A stretch of DNA of 64,000 bases from Marinobacter persicus. Its GTDB lineage: Bacteria > Pseudomonadota > Gammaproteobacteria > Pseudomonadales > Oleiphilaceae. Shown here piece after piece: positions 28,614 through 36,829 of this stretch. The DNA lies in the NCBI RefSeq assembly GCF_002934325.1, contig NZ_PTIV01000001.1, positions 124,001 through 188,000 of the forward strand. The letters are read 5' to 3'. Position 1 is the first letter of the stretch. The number at the start of each line of letters is the position of its first letter. Made by a program: the position numbers and the translations under genes. Below the pieces are notes generated by a model. The model saw only the letters and a program-made list of their open reading frames with translations. It did not search any database and had not been told where the DNA came from.

Positions 28614-29329
28614 ACCTGGCCCTGCTGAGCGATGAAGATTTCACCGCCAATCACCACGTACGGTTGACCGGCAGGCGCCTGGAGCACCTCAGAACCGTGC
28701 TTCGGGCCACCGAGGGCCGGCGCATCCCGGTCGGCCGGGAGAACGGTTTGATGGGCGAAGGTGAAGTGCTGAGCCTGACCGACACCCACGCCGAGCTTCG
28801 AGTCACCCTGGATCAAAGCCCGCCCGCGCCGCTGCCACTGACCCTGATCCTCGCCATGCCCCGCCCAAAGATGCTTCGGCGGGTCCTGCAGACCTGCGCC
28901 TCTCTGGGCGTGAAGGACATCTGGCTGATCAACAGCTACAAGGTGGAAAAGAGCTTCTGGCAGACGCCGTGGCTGCAGGAAGAGCACTTAAGGGAAAACC
29001 TGACCCTTGGGCTGGAGCAGGCCCGGGACACGCAGATGCCGAAAGTACACATCCGCAAGCTGTTCAAACCTTTCGTGGAAGATGAGTTGCCTCAACTGCT
29101 GGCCGGCACCCGGGCGCTGGTCGCCCATCCCGGGCGAGCCGAGCCCTGCCCGGTGCACCTGTCTGAACCAGCCACTCTGTGCATTGGCCCGGAAGGAGGA
29201 TTCACGGAGTACGAGGTCAGTAAACTGGAGGAAGCCGGATGCACCAGCGTGCATCTGGGGCCACGCATTCTGCGGGTGGAAACGGCGGTGCCGGTATTAA
29301 TCAGCCGGCTGTTCGACGCCTGTGGCTAA
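28610..29329 (+). CDS. rsmE: 16S rRNA (uracil-1498-N3)-methyltransferase RsmE
   Basis: SPOUT-class methyltransferase acting on helix 44 of the small subunit. The 239-residue protein starts MNLALLSDEDFTANHHVRLTG and has the knot region LCIGPEGGFTEYEVSKLEEA and LGPRILRVETA, the SAM pocket of the family. Last gene of the rightward ubiE-to-rsmE run; it converges on the DUF808 gene 8 bases away. Confidence 0.95.
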   Translation: MNLALLSDEDFTANHHVRLTGRRLEHLRTVLRATEGRRIPVGRENGLMGEGEVLSLTDTHAELRVTLDQSPPAPLPLTLILAMPRPKMLRRVLQTCASLGVKDIWLINSYKVEKSFWQTPWLQEEHLRENLTLGLEQARDTQMPKVHIRKLFKPFVEDELPQLLAGTRALVAHPGRAEPCPVHLSEPATLCIGPEGGFTEYEVSKLEEAGCTSVHLGPRILRVETAVPVLISRLFDACG

Positions 29330-29337
29330 AACCGGTC

Positions 29338-30255
29338 TTATCCGGCCCGGTAACGCTGCCACCAAGCGATCAGAGGTGTAAGCACCAACACCAGTACCGC
29401 ACCGGCAACCAGCCCAACAACGCCATCCAGCGCCATAGACACCAACCCCGCCACGATCCCGTCAAACGCGCCTGCCAGGCGCTCAATCAGGTGGTGCAAG
29501 GGCCCCACCCCGTGACTGATGATGCCACCACCGACCAGGAACATGGCAATGGTTCCCAGGATGGACAGGCCTTTCATCAGGTACGGCGCCAGCGACAATA
29601 GGCCCTGCCCCAACGTCTGGGCATTGGAATTGGATGTTTTGCTGAGATAAAGGCCAAGATCATCGAGTTTCACGATACCAGCCACCAACCCGTACACGAA
29701 CACCGTGACCATCACGGCAACCACCGACAGGACAACCACCTGCATGCCAAAGGCCGCGCCGGCAATGGTTCCCAGCGTGATCGCGATAATTTCCGCGGAC
29801 AATATGAAGTCGGTCCGGATCGCGCCCCGGATTTTGTCCTTTTCCAACGCTTTCAGGTCTATATCGGGATTCCTTACCGCTTCCCGAAGAGCCTCTTTAT
29901 GGCCATCATTCCGGTCACGGTGCAGCACGCGATGGGCCACTTTCTCGAAACCTTCGTAGCACAGGAACGCCCCACCCAGCATGAGTAGAGGGATGATCAA
30001 CCAGGGCATCAGCCAACTGATAAGCAATGCCGCCGGCACCAGAATTGCCTTGTTCTTCAGAGACCCCACTGCCACGGCCCAGACCACCGGCAGCTCCCTG
30101 GCGGGGTTTACACCCGTCACCTGCTGCGCGTTGAGCGCAAGGTCATCGCCCAGCACCCCAGCCGTCTTCTTGGTGGCAGCCTTGGTCAGCAGTGCCATGT
30201 CGTCCAGCACGGTCGCGATATCGTCAATCAGGGCAAGCAGGCTAACACCCGCCAT
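29338..30255 (-). CDS. DUF808 family membrane protein (YedI-like)
   Basis: A 305-residue membrane protein of the DUF808/YedI family; function unknown. It begins MAGVSLLALIDDIATVLDDMA and carries the family stretches TKKTAGVLGDDLALNAQQV and LGGAFLCYEGFEKVAHRV. Six or so hydrophobic segments follow. It is the last gene of the leftward pepP-ubiH-ubiI run; its start overlaps the ubiI stop by one base. Confidence 0.88.
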   Translation of the reverse strand: MAGVSLLALIDDIATVLDDMALLTKAATKKTAGVLGDDLALNAQQVTGVNPARELPVVWAVAVGSLKNKAILVPAALLISWLMPWLIIPLLMLGGAFLCYEGFEKVAHRVLHRDRNDGHKEALREAVRNPDIDLKALEKDKIRGAIRTDFILSAEIIAITLGTIAGAAFGMQVVVLSVVAVMVTVFVYGLVAGIVKLDDLGLYLSKTSNSNAQTLGQGLLSLAPYLMKGLSILGTIAMFLVGGGIISHGVGPLHHLIERLAGAFDGIVAGLVSMALDGVVGLVAGAVLVLVLTPLIAWWQRYRAG

Positions 30256-31475
30256 CAGAGATCTCCCATGGCCATGGCCGCGACTTTGTTCTTGATACCA
30301 TCCATCCGGTCCAGCACTCGCATGCCGGCATTGCGCATCCAGCGCACGGGCAACTCATCCCGGGCAAACAACTGTTTGAAGCCCTCCATGGCCGCCATCA
30401 TGGTCAGGTTATCGCCCTTGCGACGACGCTGATAACGGGCCAGGACCAGGGCATCCCCTGCGGGCAGGCCGGCTTTATGTGCCTTGGCCAGTTCGTCCAG
30501 CAACACCTGGACATCGCCGTACCCCAGGTTGGCGCCCTGGCCGGCCAGCGGGTGAATGGTATGGGCGGCATCGCCCACCAGGGCCAGGCCTTCGGCAGTG
30601 TAATCCTTGGCGTGGCGTTGGCGCAGGGGGAAGGCAAACCGACGCGAAACCGCCTCCAGCTCGCCCAACTGCCCTTCAAAGGCACGGGAAAGTTCCGCAT
30701 CGAACGCATCGTCGTCCAGCGCCATCAACCGCCGTGCCTCGTCGGTCTGCTGGGACCAGACAATAGAGCAGAAATGCTCGCTGCGTTGTTCATTGGTCAA
30801 GGGCAGGAAGGCCAACGGCCCGGTCTGGGAGAACCGCTGCCAGGCGGTAAACTCATGGCTGTGCGCCGTTTTGACGGTACAGACAATGGCCTGGTGATCG
30901 TAATCCCATTCCCGGGTGGCCAGTCCGGCCCACTGGCGCAGGCGCGAATGGCCGCCATCAGCGCCCACCACCAGATCGGCGGTGATCACCCGCTGGTCCT
31001 CCAGCTCCACGCCCCGACCCCGAAGCCAACGGCTGACACGCACGCCGTCAAACACCGTAACCGAACTGTCCGCCAGGGCCTGGAATAGCCCCCGCACAAT
31101 GTGACGATTCTCGATGATGGTACCGAGGGAGGTGGCGTATAGCTCGGCCGCATCGAAATGAATCCGACCGGTGCCATCGCCATCCCACACCGTCATTTTC
31201 CGGTAATCGCAGTGCCGCTGCGCCGCAATGCGGGACCAGGCACCCACGCTCTCCAGCAGGCGCTGGCTGGCCAGGGAAATCGCGCTGACACGGGGCTCGA
31301 AGTCCTCGACGTTGTCTGCCGGCTTTGCTGGCTGCAACAGGGTCTCGACGGTCTCGCTTTCCACCAGGGCCACCTGCCAGCCCTGATGGGCCAGCCCCAG
31401 GGCCACGGCGGAACCGATCATGCCGCCACCGGCAATCACCACGTCAAAGTGCGAAAGATTGGACGTACAGGTCAT
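30255..31475 (-). CDS. ubiI: FAD-dependent ubiquinone-pathway hydroxylase (UbiI-like)
   Basis: Flavoprotein monooxygenase of ubiquinone ring hydroxylation. The 406-residue protein has the N-terminal dinucleotide motif VVIAGGGMIGSAVALGLA, the second FAD motif LVVGADGGHSRLRQWAG, and GLALVGDAAHTIHPLAGQGANLGYGDV, all family hallmarks. Position just downstream of ubiH suggests UbiI (C5 hydroxylase), but UbiF/UbiM-like activity cannot be excluded by eye. It overlaps ubiH by 4 bases. Confidence 0.88.
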   Translation of the reverse strand: MTCTSNLSHFDVVIAGGGMIGSAVALGLAHQGWQVALVESETVETLLQPAKPADNVEDFEPRVSAISLASQRLLESVGAWSRIAAQRHCDYRKMTVWDGDGTGRIHFDAAELYATSLGTIIENRHIVRGLFQALADSSVTVFDGVRVSRWLRGRGVELEDQRVITADLVVGADGGHSRLRQWAGLATREWDYDHQAIVCTVKTAHSHEFTAWQRFSQTGPLAFLPLTNEQRSEHFCSIVWSQQTDEARRLMALDDDAFDAELSRAFEGQLGELEAVSRRFAFPLRQRHAKDYTAEGLALVGDAAHTIHPLAGQGANLGYGDVQVLLDELAKAHKAGLPAGDALVLARYQRRRKGDNLTMMAAMEGFKQLFARDELPVRWMRNAGMRVLDRMDGIKNKVAAMAMGDL

Positions 31476-32752
31476 TTCGAACGGGCCTCCCCGACATTGG
31501 CTGACAACGGAAGCACCGGACGGCGCCCGCCAGTGCCCATGGCCTTGCGGGCGAACCAGCGTTTGGCGCCGGGCACCAGATCCAGCCCCATCAGGCCCGC
31601 ATCCCGGGCCAGGGTCACCGGAGCCAGGGGCTGGCCAAACAGGCGAATCAGTGAATCCGAGAACTGCACGGTCTGGCGCCAGTCCTGGCGGTGCAGGCGC
31701 TGGTATTCGCCCAGCACCGACAGATTGCCAATGGCCACGCCCCGGTCCACGCCCTGGCGGAACTGTTCCACCAGCGTGACCAGGCCCCGCAGCGCCAGGT
31801 TGAAGCCCTGCCCGGCCACCGGGTGAAGGGCGTGAGCAGCGTTGCCCACCAACGCGACTCCCGGCCGCACTGCTTCATCCACGGTGCTGAGCTTGAGTGG
31901 GTAGTGGTAACACTCGCCAATGCGAGTAAAGGCCCCCAACCGCCAGCCAAAGCGCTCCTGCAGCTTGCGGCACTTCTGCTCATCGGACAGTGACAATATG
32001 TCATGCAGAGCGGTGTCACTGAGGGTCCAGACCAGCGCCGACTGGTTGCCCGGCTGCTTCGGTGATCCGTGGGGCAGCAGCGCCATGGGGCCGGTATCGG
32101 TAAAGCGTTCGTAGGCGACAAACTGGTGCGACTCGCCGGTGGAGACATTGGCGATCAACGCATTCTGGCCATAGTCCTCCGTCCGGGCCTGGAAACCGAG
32201 CTTTTCCCGCAGGCCGGAACGACCACCATCAGCCACCACCAAACACTGACCGGTCAGGGTCAGCGGTTCGCCGTCTTTCAGGACATTCACGCAGACACCC
32301 TGCTCGGTGGGAGTCATCCCGGTCACTTCCGCCGGTGCCTGCCATTCTACCCCGGTGTCCAGCAGCGCCCGCATCAGGCAAAGCCCCATCCAGCGGTTAT
32401 CCACCACGTAACCCAGGGCCTCCTGGCCATGGTCCTGCGCGTGTAAACGGGTGGCGCCAAAATGGCCGCGGTCCGAGACGTGGATATGGCGGATCGGGGT
32501 GGCGTGCTCAGAGACCGCAGACCACAGTCCCAATTCCTCAAAAATCAGCCGCGAGCCCCACGCCAGTGCCGTTGAGCGAGCGTCGTAACTGGGCTGGTAG
32601 TCTTCGGGCAGGGCATCCGGAGCCAGCGGCACGGTTTCCACAACCGTCACCCGCAACTCGGGCACCACCCGGGCCATCGCCAAGGCCAACGTGGCGCCGG
32701 CCAGGCCGCCGCCGGCAATGATCAGATCGGTATCCAGCTGGTTTTGATTCAC
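31472..32752 (-). CDS. ubiH: 2-octaprenyl-6-methoxyphenol hydroxylase UbiH
   Basis: FAD-dependent hydroxylase of ubiquinone synthesis. The 426-residue protein has LIIAGGGLAGATLALAMA, CLVVADGGRSGLREKLGF and GVALVGNAAHALHPVAGQGFNLALRG; Asn replaces the usual Asp in GNAAH, which is common in UbiH. It follows pepP by 4 bases, the classic pepP-ubiH order. Confidence 0.94.
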   Translation of the reverse strand: MNQNQLDTDLIIAGGGLAGATLALAMARVVPELRVTVVETVPLAPDALPEDYQPSYDARSTALAWGSRLIFEELGLWSAVSEHATPIRHIHVSDRGHFGATRLHAQDHGQEALGYVVDNRWMGLCLMRALLDTGVEWQAPAEVTGMTPTEQGVCVNVLKDGEPLTLTGQCLVVADGGRSGLREKLGFQARTEDYGQNALIANVSTGESHQFVAYERFTDTGPMALLPHGSPKQPGNQSALVWTLSDTALHDILSLSDEQKCRKLQERFGWRLGAFTRIGECYHYPLKLSTVDEAVRPGVALVGNAAHALHPVAGQGFNLALRGLVTLVEQFRQGVDRGVAIGNLSVLGEYQRLHRQDWRQTVQFSDSLIRLFGQPLAPVTLARDAGLMGLDLVPGAKRWFARKAMGTGGRRPVLPLSANVGEARSK

Positions 32753-32756
32753 GGTC

Positions 32757-34076
32757 TCAGTCCGCCATCAGAGCTTCAATCTCGGAAATGGTTTTCGGCA
32801 CGTCATCGGTCAGGATGCGGCAGCCGTCCTTGGTGACCACCACGTCGTCTTCGATGCGGATGCCGATGCCCCGCCATTTTTCGTCCACGTTGGTGTTGTC
32901 CGGGGCCACATACAAGCCCGGTTCCACAGTCAGGGCCATGCCCGGCTCCAGCTGGCGCCAGGCATCGCCAATCTTGTAGTCCCCCACGTCATGCACGTCC
33001 ATGCCCAGCCAGTGGCCGGTGCGGTGCATGAAGAACGGCCGGTAGGCGCCGGCCTCGATGGCCTCTTCCACGGTGCCGGACAGCAGGCCAAGATCAATCA
33101 GGCCCTGGGTCAGCACGTTCAGGGCCGCTTCGTGGGGCTGGTTCCAGTGGTTACCCGGTTTCACCGCGTCAATGGCAGCGTACTGGGCCGCCAGCACCAC
33201 CTCATACAGGGCTTTCTGTTCGTCGCTGAACTTGCCGCTCACCGGGAAGGTGCGGGTAATATCAGAGGCGTAGCACTCCAGCTCACAGCCGGCATCAATC
33301 AGTACCAGGTCGCCCTCTTTCAGTGGCGCCGAATTCTCGATGTAATGCAGGATGCAGGCGTTGGCGCCACTGCCGACAATCGATGGATAGGCGGTATCCC
33401 GGGCGCCGTGCTCCATGAAGGTGTGGATCAGCTCGGCTTCCAGCTGGTATTCGAAACCACCCCGGCGCGCCCGTTTCATGGCCCGGCGGTGCGCCTCGGC
33501 GCTGATCTTGCCAGCCTTCGCCATCACCTTCACTTCCGCCGCGCTCTTATACAGGCGCAGGTCATGGAGCAGGTGCTCCAGGGCCACGAACTCGCCCGGT
33601 GGGTGTGCGCCGGCGCGCACCTTGCTGCGAATAGTCTTGACCCAATCCATTACCCGGGTATCGAACGCCGGGTCTTTGCCCAGGGGGTAATACACCCGGC
33701 TTCGACCCTCAATCATGCCCGGCAGGATGTCGTCGATGTCGGTAATCGGGAAGGCATCGTCCAGGCCATACTGTTCAATGGCACCGTCCTGGCCCACCAG
33801 GAAGCCGTCCCACAGTTCCTTCTCCGGATTGCGCTCCTTGCAGAACAGCACCGCCTCGCCATGCTCGCGCCCGGGAATCAGTGCCAGTACTGCTTCGGGC
33901 TCGCCAAAGCCGGTCAGGTATTGGAAATCACTGTCCTGGCGGAACGGATGCAGTACATCCCGGTTGCGAACCCGCTCGGGCGCGGCCGGGAGAATGGCGA
34001 TGCTGTCCGGCGCCATCCGTTCCATCAGTTTGCGGCGGCGTTCGGCAAATTCTTTCATCGGAATCATTGAAGCCAT
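32757..34076 (-). CDS. pepP: Xaa-Pro aminopeptidase PepP
   Basis: Metallopeptidase that removes N-terminal residues next to proline. The 439-residue protein has an N-terminal domain (LPAAPERVRNRDVLHPFRQD) and the pita-bread catalytic domain. The metal ligands are in LIDAGCELECYASDITRTFP, the His in FFMHRTGHWLGMDVHDVG, and the two Glu in TVEPGLYV and GIRIEDDVVVT. Lies in the UPF0149-pepP-ubiH-ubiI operon. Confidence 0.96.
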   Translation of the reverse strand: MASMIPMKEFAERRRKLMERMAPDSIAILPAAPERVRNRDVLHPFRQDSDFQYLTGFGEPEAVLALIPGREHGEAVLFCKERNPEKELWDGFLVGQDGAIEQYGLDDAFPITDIDDILPGMIEGRSRVYYPLGKDPAFDTRVMDWVKTIRSKVRAGAHPPGEFVALEHLLHDLRLYKSAAEVKVMAKAGKISAEAHRRAMKRARRGGFEYQLEAELIHTFMEHGARDTAYPSIVGSGANACILHYIENSAPLKEGDLVLIDAGCELECYASDITRTFPVSGKFSDEQKALYEVVLAAQYAAIDAVKPGNHWNQPHEAALNVLTQGLIDLGLLSGTVEEAIEAGAYRPFFMHRTGHWLGMDVHDVGDYKIGDAWRQLEPGMALTVEPGLYVAPDNTNVDEKWRGIGIRIEDDVVVTKDGCRILTDDVPKTISEIEALMAD

Positions 34077-34088
34077 GCGGTCTCCTGA

Positions 34089-34688
34089 TCAGTGCAGCGT
34101 CGGCCCTTTACTCGCCGGTTTTTCCGGCTCGTTGAACTCGGTAAAGACGGTCAGGGCACCCAGACGCACGTATTCGGTGATTTCCAGCAACTGCTGTTCG
34201 CTTTCGTCGTCGGCCTCTTCGTCTTCCGACAACTGACTGATGGCCACCATGTCCTCAATCAGTTCACGGATCTCGTCCGGAGCCTGACCCAGGGATTCGC
34301 CCGCCGCCAGTGCCATGCCTTCAAGGAACCCACGAACCCAGGTCACCAAGGCCTCCAGGCGCTGGTCCATGGCGTAATCCTCATCCGGCAGAAGCAGGTG
34401 GAAGTCCATGTCGCTGGACTGCAGCTGCTGCAGGGTCTGCTCATAGGCGTGATACATGAATGGCGCCAGATCATCAGACTCTTCCATGGCCGCCTCGGCC
34501 AGCCCCATGTATTCACACACCATGGCAAGCCATTCCTGCTCTTCCATACGTGCTCCGGCCGCCAGTCGACCACACAGTACGCCATGCAGCTCGGAGGGAT
34601 GACTGAACGCCTTGTGCGCGGTAAAAACGTTGGCCCAGCGTTCAAATTCAGCGGCGCGGGTGGCGCCGGAAGTGTCGATATCAGACAT
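34089..34688 (-). CDS. UPF0149 family protein (YgfB-like)
   Basis: A 199-residue acidic, all-helical protein of the UPF0149 family. ATG at 34688 is the likely start (MSDIDTSGATRAAEFERWAN); the frame runs upstream to 35180 through unrelated genes. Family stretches are SHPSELHGVLCGRLAAG and LVTWVRGFLEGMALA. In Pseudomonas the YgfB homologue modulates beta-lactamase expression, but a general role is not known. First gene before pepP, the conserved ygfB-pepP-ubiH arrangement. Confidence 0.92.
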   Translation of the reverse strand: MSDIDTSGATRAAEFERWANVFTAHKAFSHPSELHGVLCGRLAAGARMEEQEWLAMVCEYMGLAEAAMEESDDLAPFMYHAYEQTLQQLQSSDMDFHLLLPDEDYAMDQRLEALVTWVRGFLEGMALAAGESLGQAPDEIRELIEDMVAISQLSEDEEADDESEQQLLEITEYVRLGALTVFTEFNEPEKPASKGPTLH

Positions 34689-34859
34689 GAAACAAGGTGT
34701 TCCTGCGTGTTGGGGATTCGTTGGACTCACTATCGTAGCATCCTGGCGAAGACAGTGGCACTGACGCGGATCATCAGAGCGACTAAGCCCATCTGTATGC
34801 CCGGCTATTAAACGACGGCAATCAATTTCACGGTTAATCCGGCATGACAGCCCGGTAAA

Positions 34860-34888
34860 TTGACCGGTCTGGCATCGGCACTTATAGT
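34860..34888 (+). promoter_or_regulatory. Sigma-70 promoter of the zapB-like/zapA operon
   Basis: TTGACC (34860-34865), 17-base spacer and TATAGT (34883-34888), 70 bases before the first gene. A good match to the housekeeping consensus. Confidence 0.6.
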
Positions 34889-34958
34889 TACTGGCACTTA
34901 AAGGTGCGTTCACGGAGCAGTGAATGCCCGATATCCACTCATCAATGTTGGGCAGGCC

Positions 34959-35165
34959 ATGGAACAGTCCGAAGTACAGGCGCTGGCAGACAAGCTGGAC
35001 AAACTGATCGAACGCTGCGAAAAGCTCGAGCAGGACAACGCTCTGCTGCGGGAACTTCAGGATGACTGGAACCGTGAACGGGCCCAGCTGATGCACAAGA
35101 ACGACCTTGCCAAAAACAAGATCGAAGCCATGATCGGCCGCCTCAGAGCGCTGGAGCACCACTGA
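34959..35165 (+). CDS. TIGR02449-family (ZapB-like) coiled-coil protein
   Basis: A small 68-residue coiled-coil protein starting at ATG 34959 (MEQSEVQALADKLDKLIERC). Heptad-like Leu/Ile spacing runs through LEQDNALLRELQDDWNRERA. The family is found immediately upstream of zapA in many gammaproteobacteria and is likely a division-associated partner. A GTG frame start at 34920 would add 13 residues and lacks a ribosome site. It overlaps zapA by one base (TGATG). Confidence 0.8.
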   Translation: MEQSEVQALADKLDKLIERCEKLEQDNALLRELQDDWNRERAQLMHKNDLAKNKIEAMIGRLRALEHH

Positions 35166-35461
35166 TGTCAGAGCAGTCAACCACCGTTTCCGTCCGCATC
35201 CTCGACAAGGAATACCTGGTGGCCTGTCCGGAAGAGCAGCAGGAAGCCCTGTTGCGTGCGGCCAAATACCTGGACAACAACATGCGGGAGATCCGCGCCA
35301 GCGGCAAGGTTTTCGGTACCGAGCGCATAGCAGTCATGGCCGCCCTGAACATTACCAATGACCTGCTGGAGCGGGACACGATGTCGGACGCCACCAGCAG
35401 CATCCTCGAGGCCATGGACAACCGGCTGGACGAAGCCCTGGGTAAATCCTCAGGTCACTGA
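35165..35461 (+). CDS. zapA: Cell division protein ZapA
   Basis: Binds and cross-links FtsZ filaments. The 98-residue protein has the N-terminal stretch TVSVRILDKEYLVACPEEQ and the coiled-coil ALLRAAKYLDNNMREIRA followed by RIAVMAALNITNDLL. Directly upstream of 6S RNA and fthC, a conserved gammaproteobacterial block. Confidence 0.95.
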   Translation: MSEQSTTVSVRILDKEYLVACPEEQQEALLRAAKYLDNNMREIRASGKVFGTERIAVMAALNITNDLLERDTMSDATSSILEAMDNRLDEALGKSSGH

Positions 35462-35474
35462 TTGCAAAACAGGG

Positions 35475-35505
35475 TTGCAATCGCCCCCGTAACTGCCCCT
35501 ATAAT
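35475..35505 (+). promoter_or_regulatory. Promoter of 6S RNA
   Basis: TTGCAA (35475-35480) and TATAAT (35500-35505). The 19-base spacer is long, but the -10 is perfect and lies 9 bases before the predicted RNA start. Confidence 0.55.
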
Positions 35506-35513
35506 GAAACCAA

Positions 35514-35689
35514 CTTCCTGGGCTGTACGGGGTGTCGGATACGTCCTCGAGCCGATGCGCACTACCCAGGTGGCTACTTCAGGGCATTGTGAGCATGCCT
35601 CCTTCGGGAGGAAGCCTAATATGCTACAGCGGCCACCGACCTTGAACTCTGGGTTCAAGGGCCACATCCGATAACGGCAGCCCGGGAAG
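35514..35689 (+). ncRNA. ssrS: 6S RNA (ssrS)
   Basis: Global regulator that mimics an open promoter and binds sigma-70 RNA polymerase. The conserved pieces GTGAGCATGC, GAAGCCT and CACCGACCTTGAACTCTGGG with TTCAAGGGCCAC agree with E. coli 6S RNA. The ends CTTCCTGGGCTG and CAGCCCGGGAAG pair over 12 bases with one G-U. This gives a rod-like RNA of about 176 bases. Exact ends are set from pairing. It sits between zapA and fthC, the classic ssrS-ygfA position. Confidence 0.93.
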
Positions 35690-35696
35690 CTTTATT

Positions 35697-36332
35697 TTGA
35701 CTGAGTACCAATCCCCCCAACCGTTTGAATCCGAACCAGATACCCCCACACGAGACGCCCTGCGCAGGCAGATGCGGCGACAACGTCGGGCGCTGTCGTA
35801 CGAGCAGCAACAGCAGGCCTCCGAGAACCTGGCCCTGAACCTGCTGAAACACCCTTCCCTGCATCGCGCCCGACACATTGGCATTTACCTGGCCAACGAC
35901 GGCGAAATCGACCCACACCTGTACATTGATCTGGCCCGGCGAAAAGGCATTCAGTTTTACCTGCCCATCCTGCATCCGATTTACCCGGGCAAGCTGGTAT
36001 TCAGCCCCTATTTCGACGGCGTCGAGCTGACCGCCAACCGTTTTGGCATACCCGAGCCGCCCTTTCCGCGTTCAAGGCGCAGGCCGCCCTGGGCGCTGGA
36101 CGCGGTATTGTTTCCGTTGGTGAGCTTTGACGAGGAAGGGGGCCGACTGGGCATGGGCGGTGGTTTTTATGACCGCACGTTTGAATTCAGCTGTATTCGA
36201 CCGGCGATGGCACCAAAGCTGATCGGCCTGGCGCATGATTTTCAGAAGGTGGCATCATTACCCACAAAACCCTGGGACGTGCCATTACACGGGGTGGTGA
36301 CGGACAGGCGTTGCTACCGTTTTCGGCGTTAA
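35697..36332 (+). CDS. fthC: 5-formyltetrahydrofolate cyclo-ligase
   Basis: Converts 5-formyl-THF to 5,10-methenyl-THF with ATP. The best start is TTG at 35697, with GGGAAG of the 6S RNA 3' end as ribosome site; ATG at 35772 is an alternative but shortens the N-terminal helix. The 211-residue protein has RRQRRALSYEQQQQASENL, VLFPLVSFDEEGGRLGMGGG (ATP loop) and YDRTFEF. Co-transcription with 6S RNA is typical (E. coli ssrS-ygfA). Confidence 0.92.
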   Translation: MTEYQSPQPFESEPDTPTRDALRRQMRRQRRALSYEQQQQASENLALNLLKHPSLHRARHIGIYLANDGEIDPHLYIDLARRKGIQFYLPILHPIYPGKLVFSPYFDGVELTANRFGIPEPPFPRSRRRPPWALDAVLFPLVSFDEEGGRLGMGGGFYDRTFEFSCIRPAMAPKLIGLAHDFQKVASLPTKPWDVPLHGVVTDRRCYRFRR

Positions 36333-36475
36333 TCCGCCGACTGGGCCATTTCAACAACCGACGCCGGCAGCGGACGGTTGTCCTCAGAGGCCTGCAGGGA
36401 TGTAAAACCGGTAATCACAAGGCCAACTGCAAATATCAGAAGGACAGTACGCAGAATATCAGGCTTGCGTGCCAT
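36329..36475 (-). CDS. Small exported or membrane protein, 48 residues
   Basis: Below the usual size cut-off. Reading leftward from ATG 36475 it begins MARKPDILRTVLLIFAVGLV and continues ITGFTSLQASEDNRPL to the stop at 36329. It has a positively charged start, a 17-residue hydrophobic core and a possible signal cleavage after LQA. GGAAAG lies 10 bases upstream. The stop overlaps the fthC stop by 3-4 bases, so the genes converge. No family recognised; confidence rests on the ribosome site and the signal-like shape. Confidence 0.5.
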   Translation of the reverse strand: MARKPDILRTVLLIFAVGLVITGFTSLQASEDNRPLPASVVEMAQSAD

Positions 36476-36829
36476 GGGCGTTGCTTTCCGTTTCTCTAAC
36501 CAGAAGTGGATGAAAGGTCATTAGCAATAATTTATGTCAATGACCAGCATAGGATCCTAACATGAAACGGCCGTTTTACAATTTTTGACGTCTTAAAATT
36601 GCGTAAGGGTTCCGATTTCTGAAACTTTCAGCTCAGAGTCACCCGACCGAAACCGAGCCGGAGGGCCTTGCCGGGAACCGCTACAAGCACATCCATGTGC
36701 GCTTATCTCAGGCCATCCATGGCCTTCGAAATTCCCGGCAAGGCCCTCCGGCCCGGCTTCTAACTCTGAAATAACTGCCAAGTTCCCGGAAAGCGGTACC
36801 AGCCCCGTTTCGGGCGATTTACTGCTCTT
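36476..36829. other. Intergenic region with a nested inverted-repeat element
   Basis: 354 bases without a gene between the small protein and the end of ilvA. The left part is AT-rich and likely contains the promoter for the leftward small gene. The right part holds the structured element at 36658-36751. No other gene visible. Confidence 0.6.
36658..36751. repeat. Nested inverted-repeat element (20-bp outer stem, two inner hairpins)
   Basis: Outer arms CCGGAGGGCCTTGCCGGGAA (36658-36677) and its exact inverse (36732-36751) enclose 54 bases with two more perfect palindromes: GCACAT-CC-ATGTGC (36687-36700) and AGGCCAT-CC-ATGGCCT (36710-36725). Both inner hairpins share the apex CATCCATG. The whole folds into a three-way, cloverleaf-like form. 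It may be a REP/MITE-like repeat, a terminator for ilvA, or a structured RNA. Only one copy is in the window. Confidence 0.8.
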
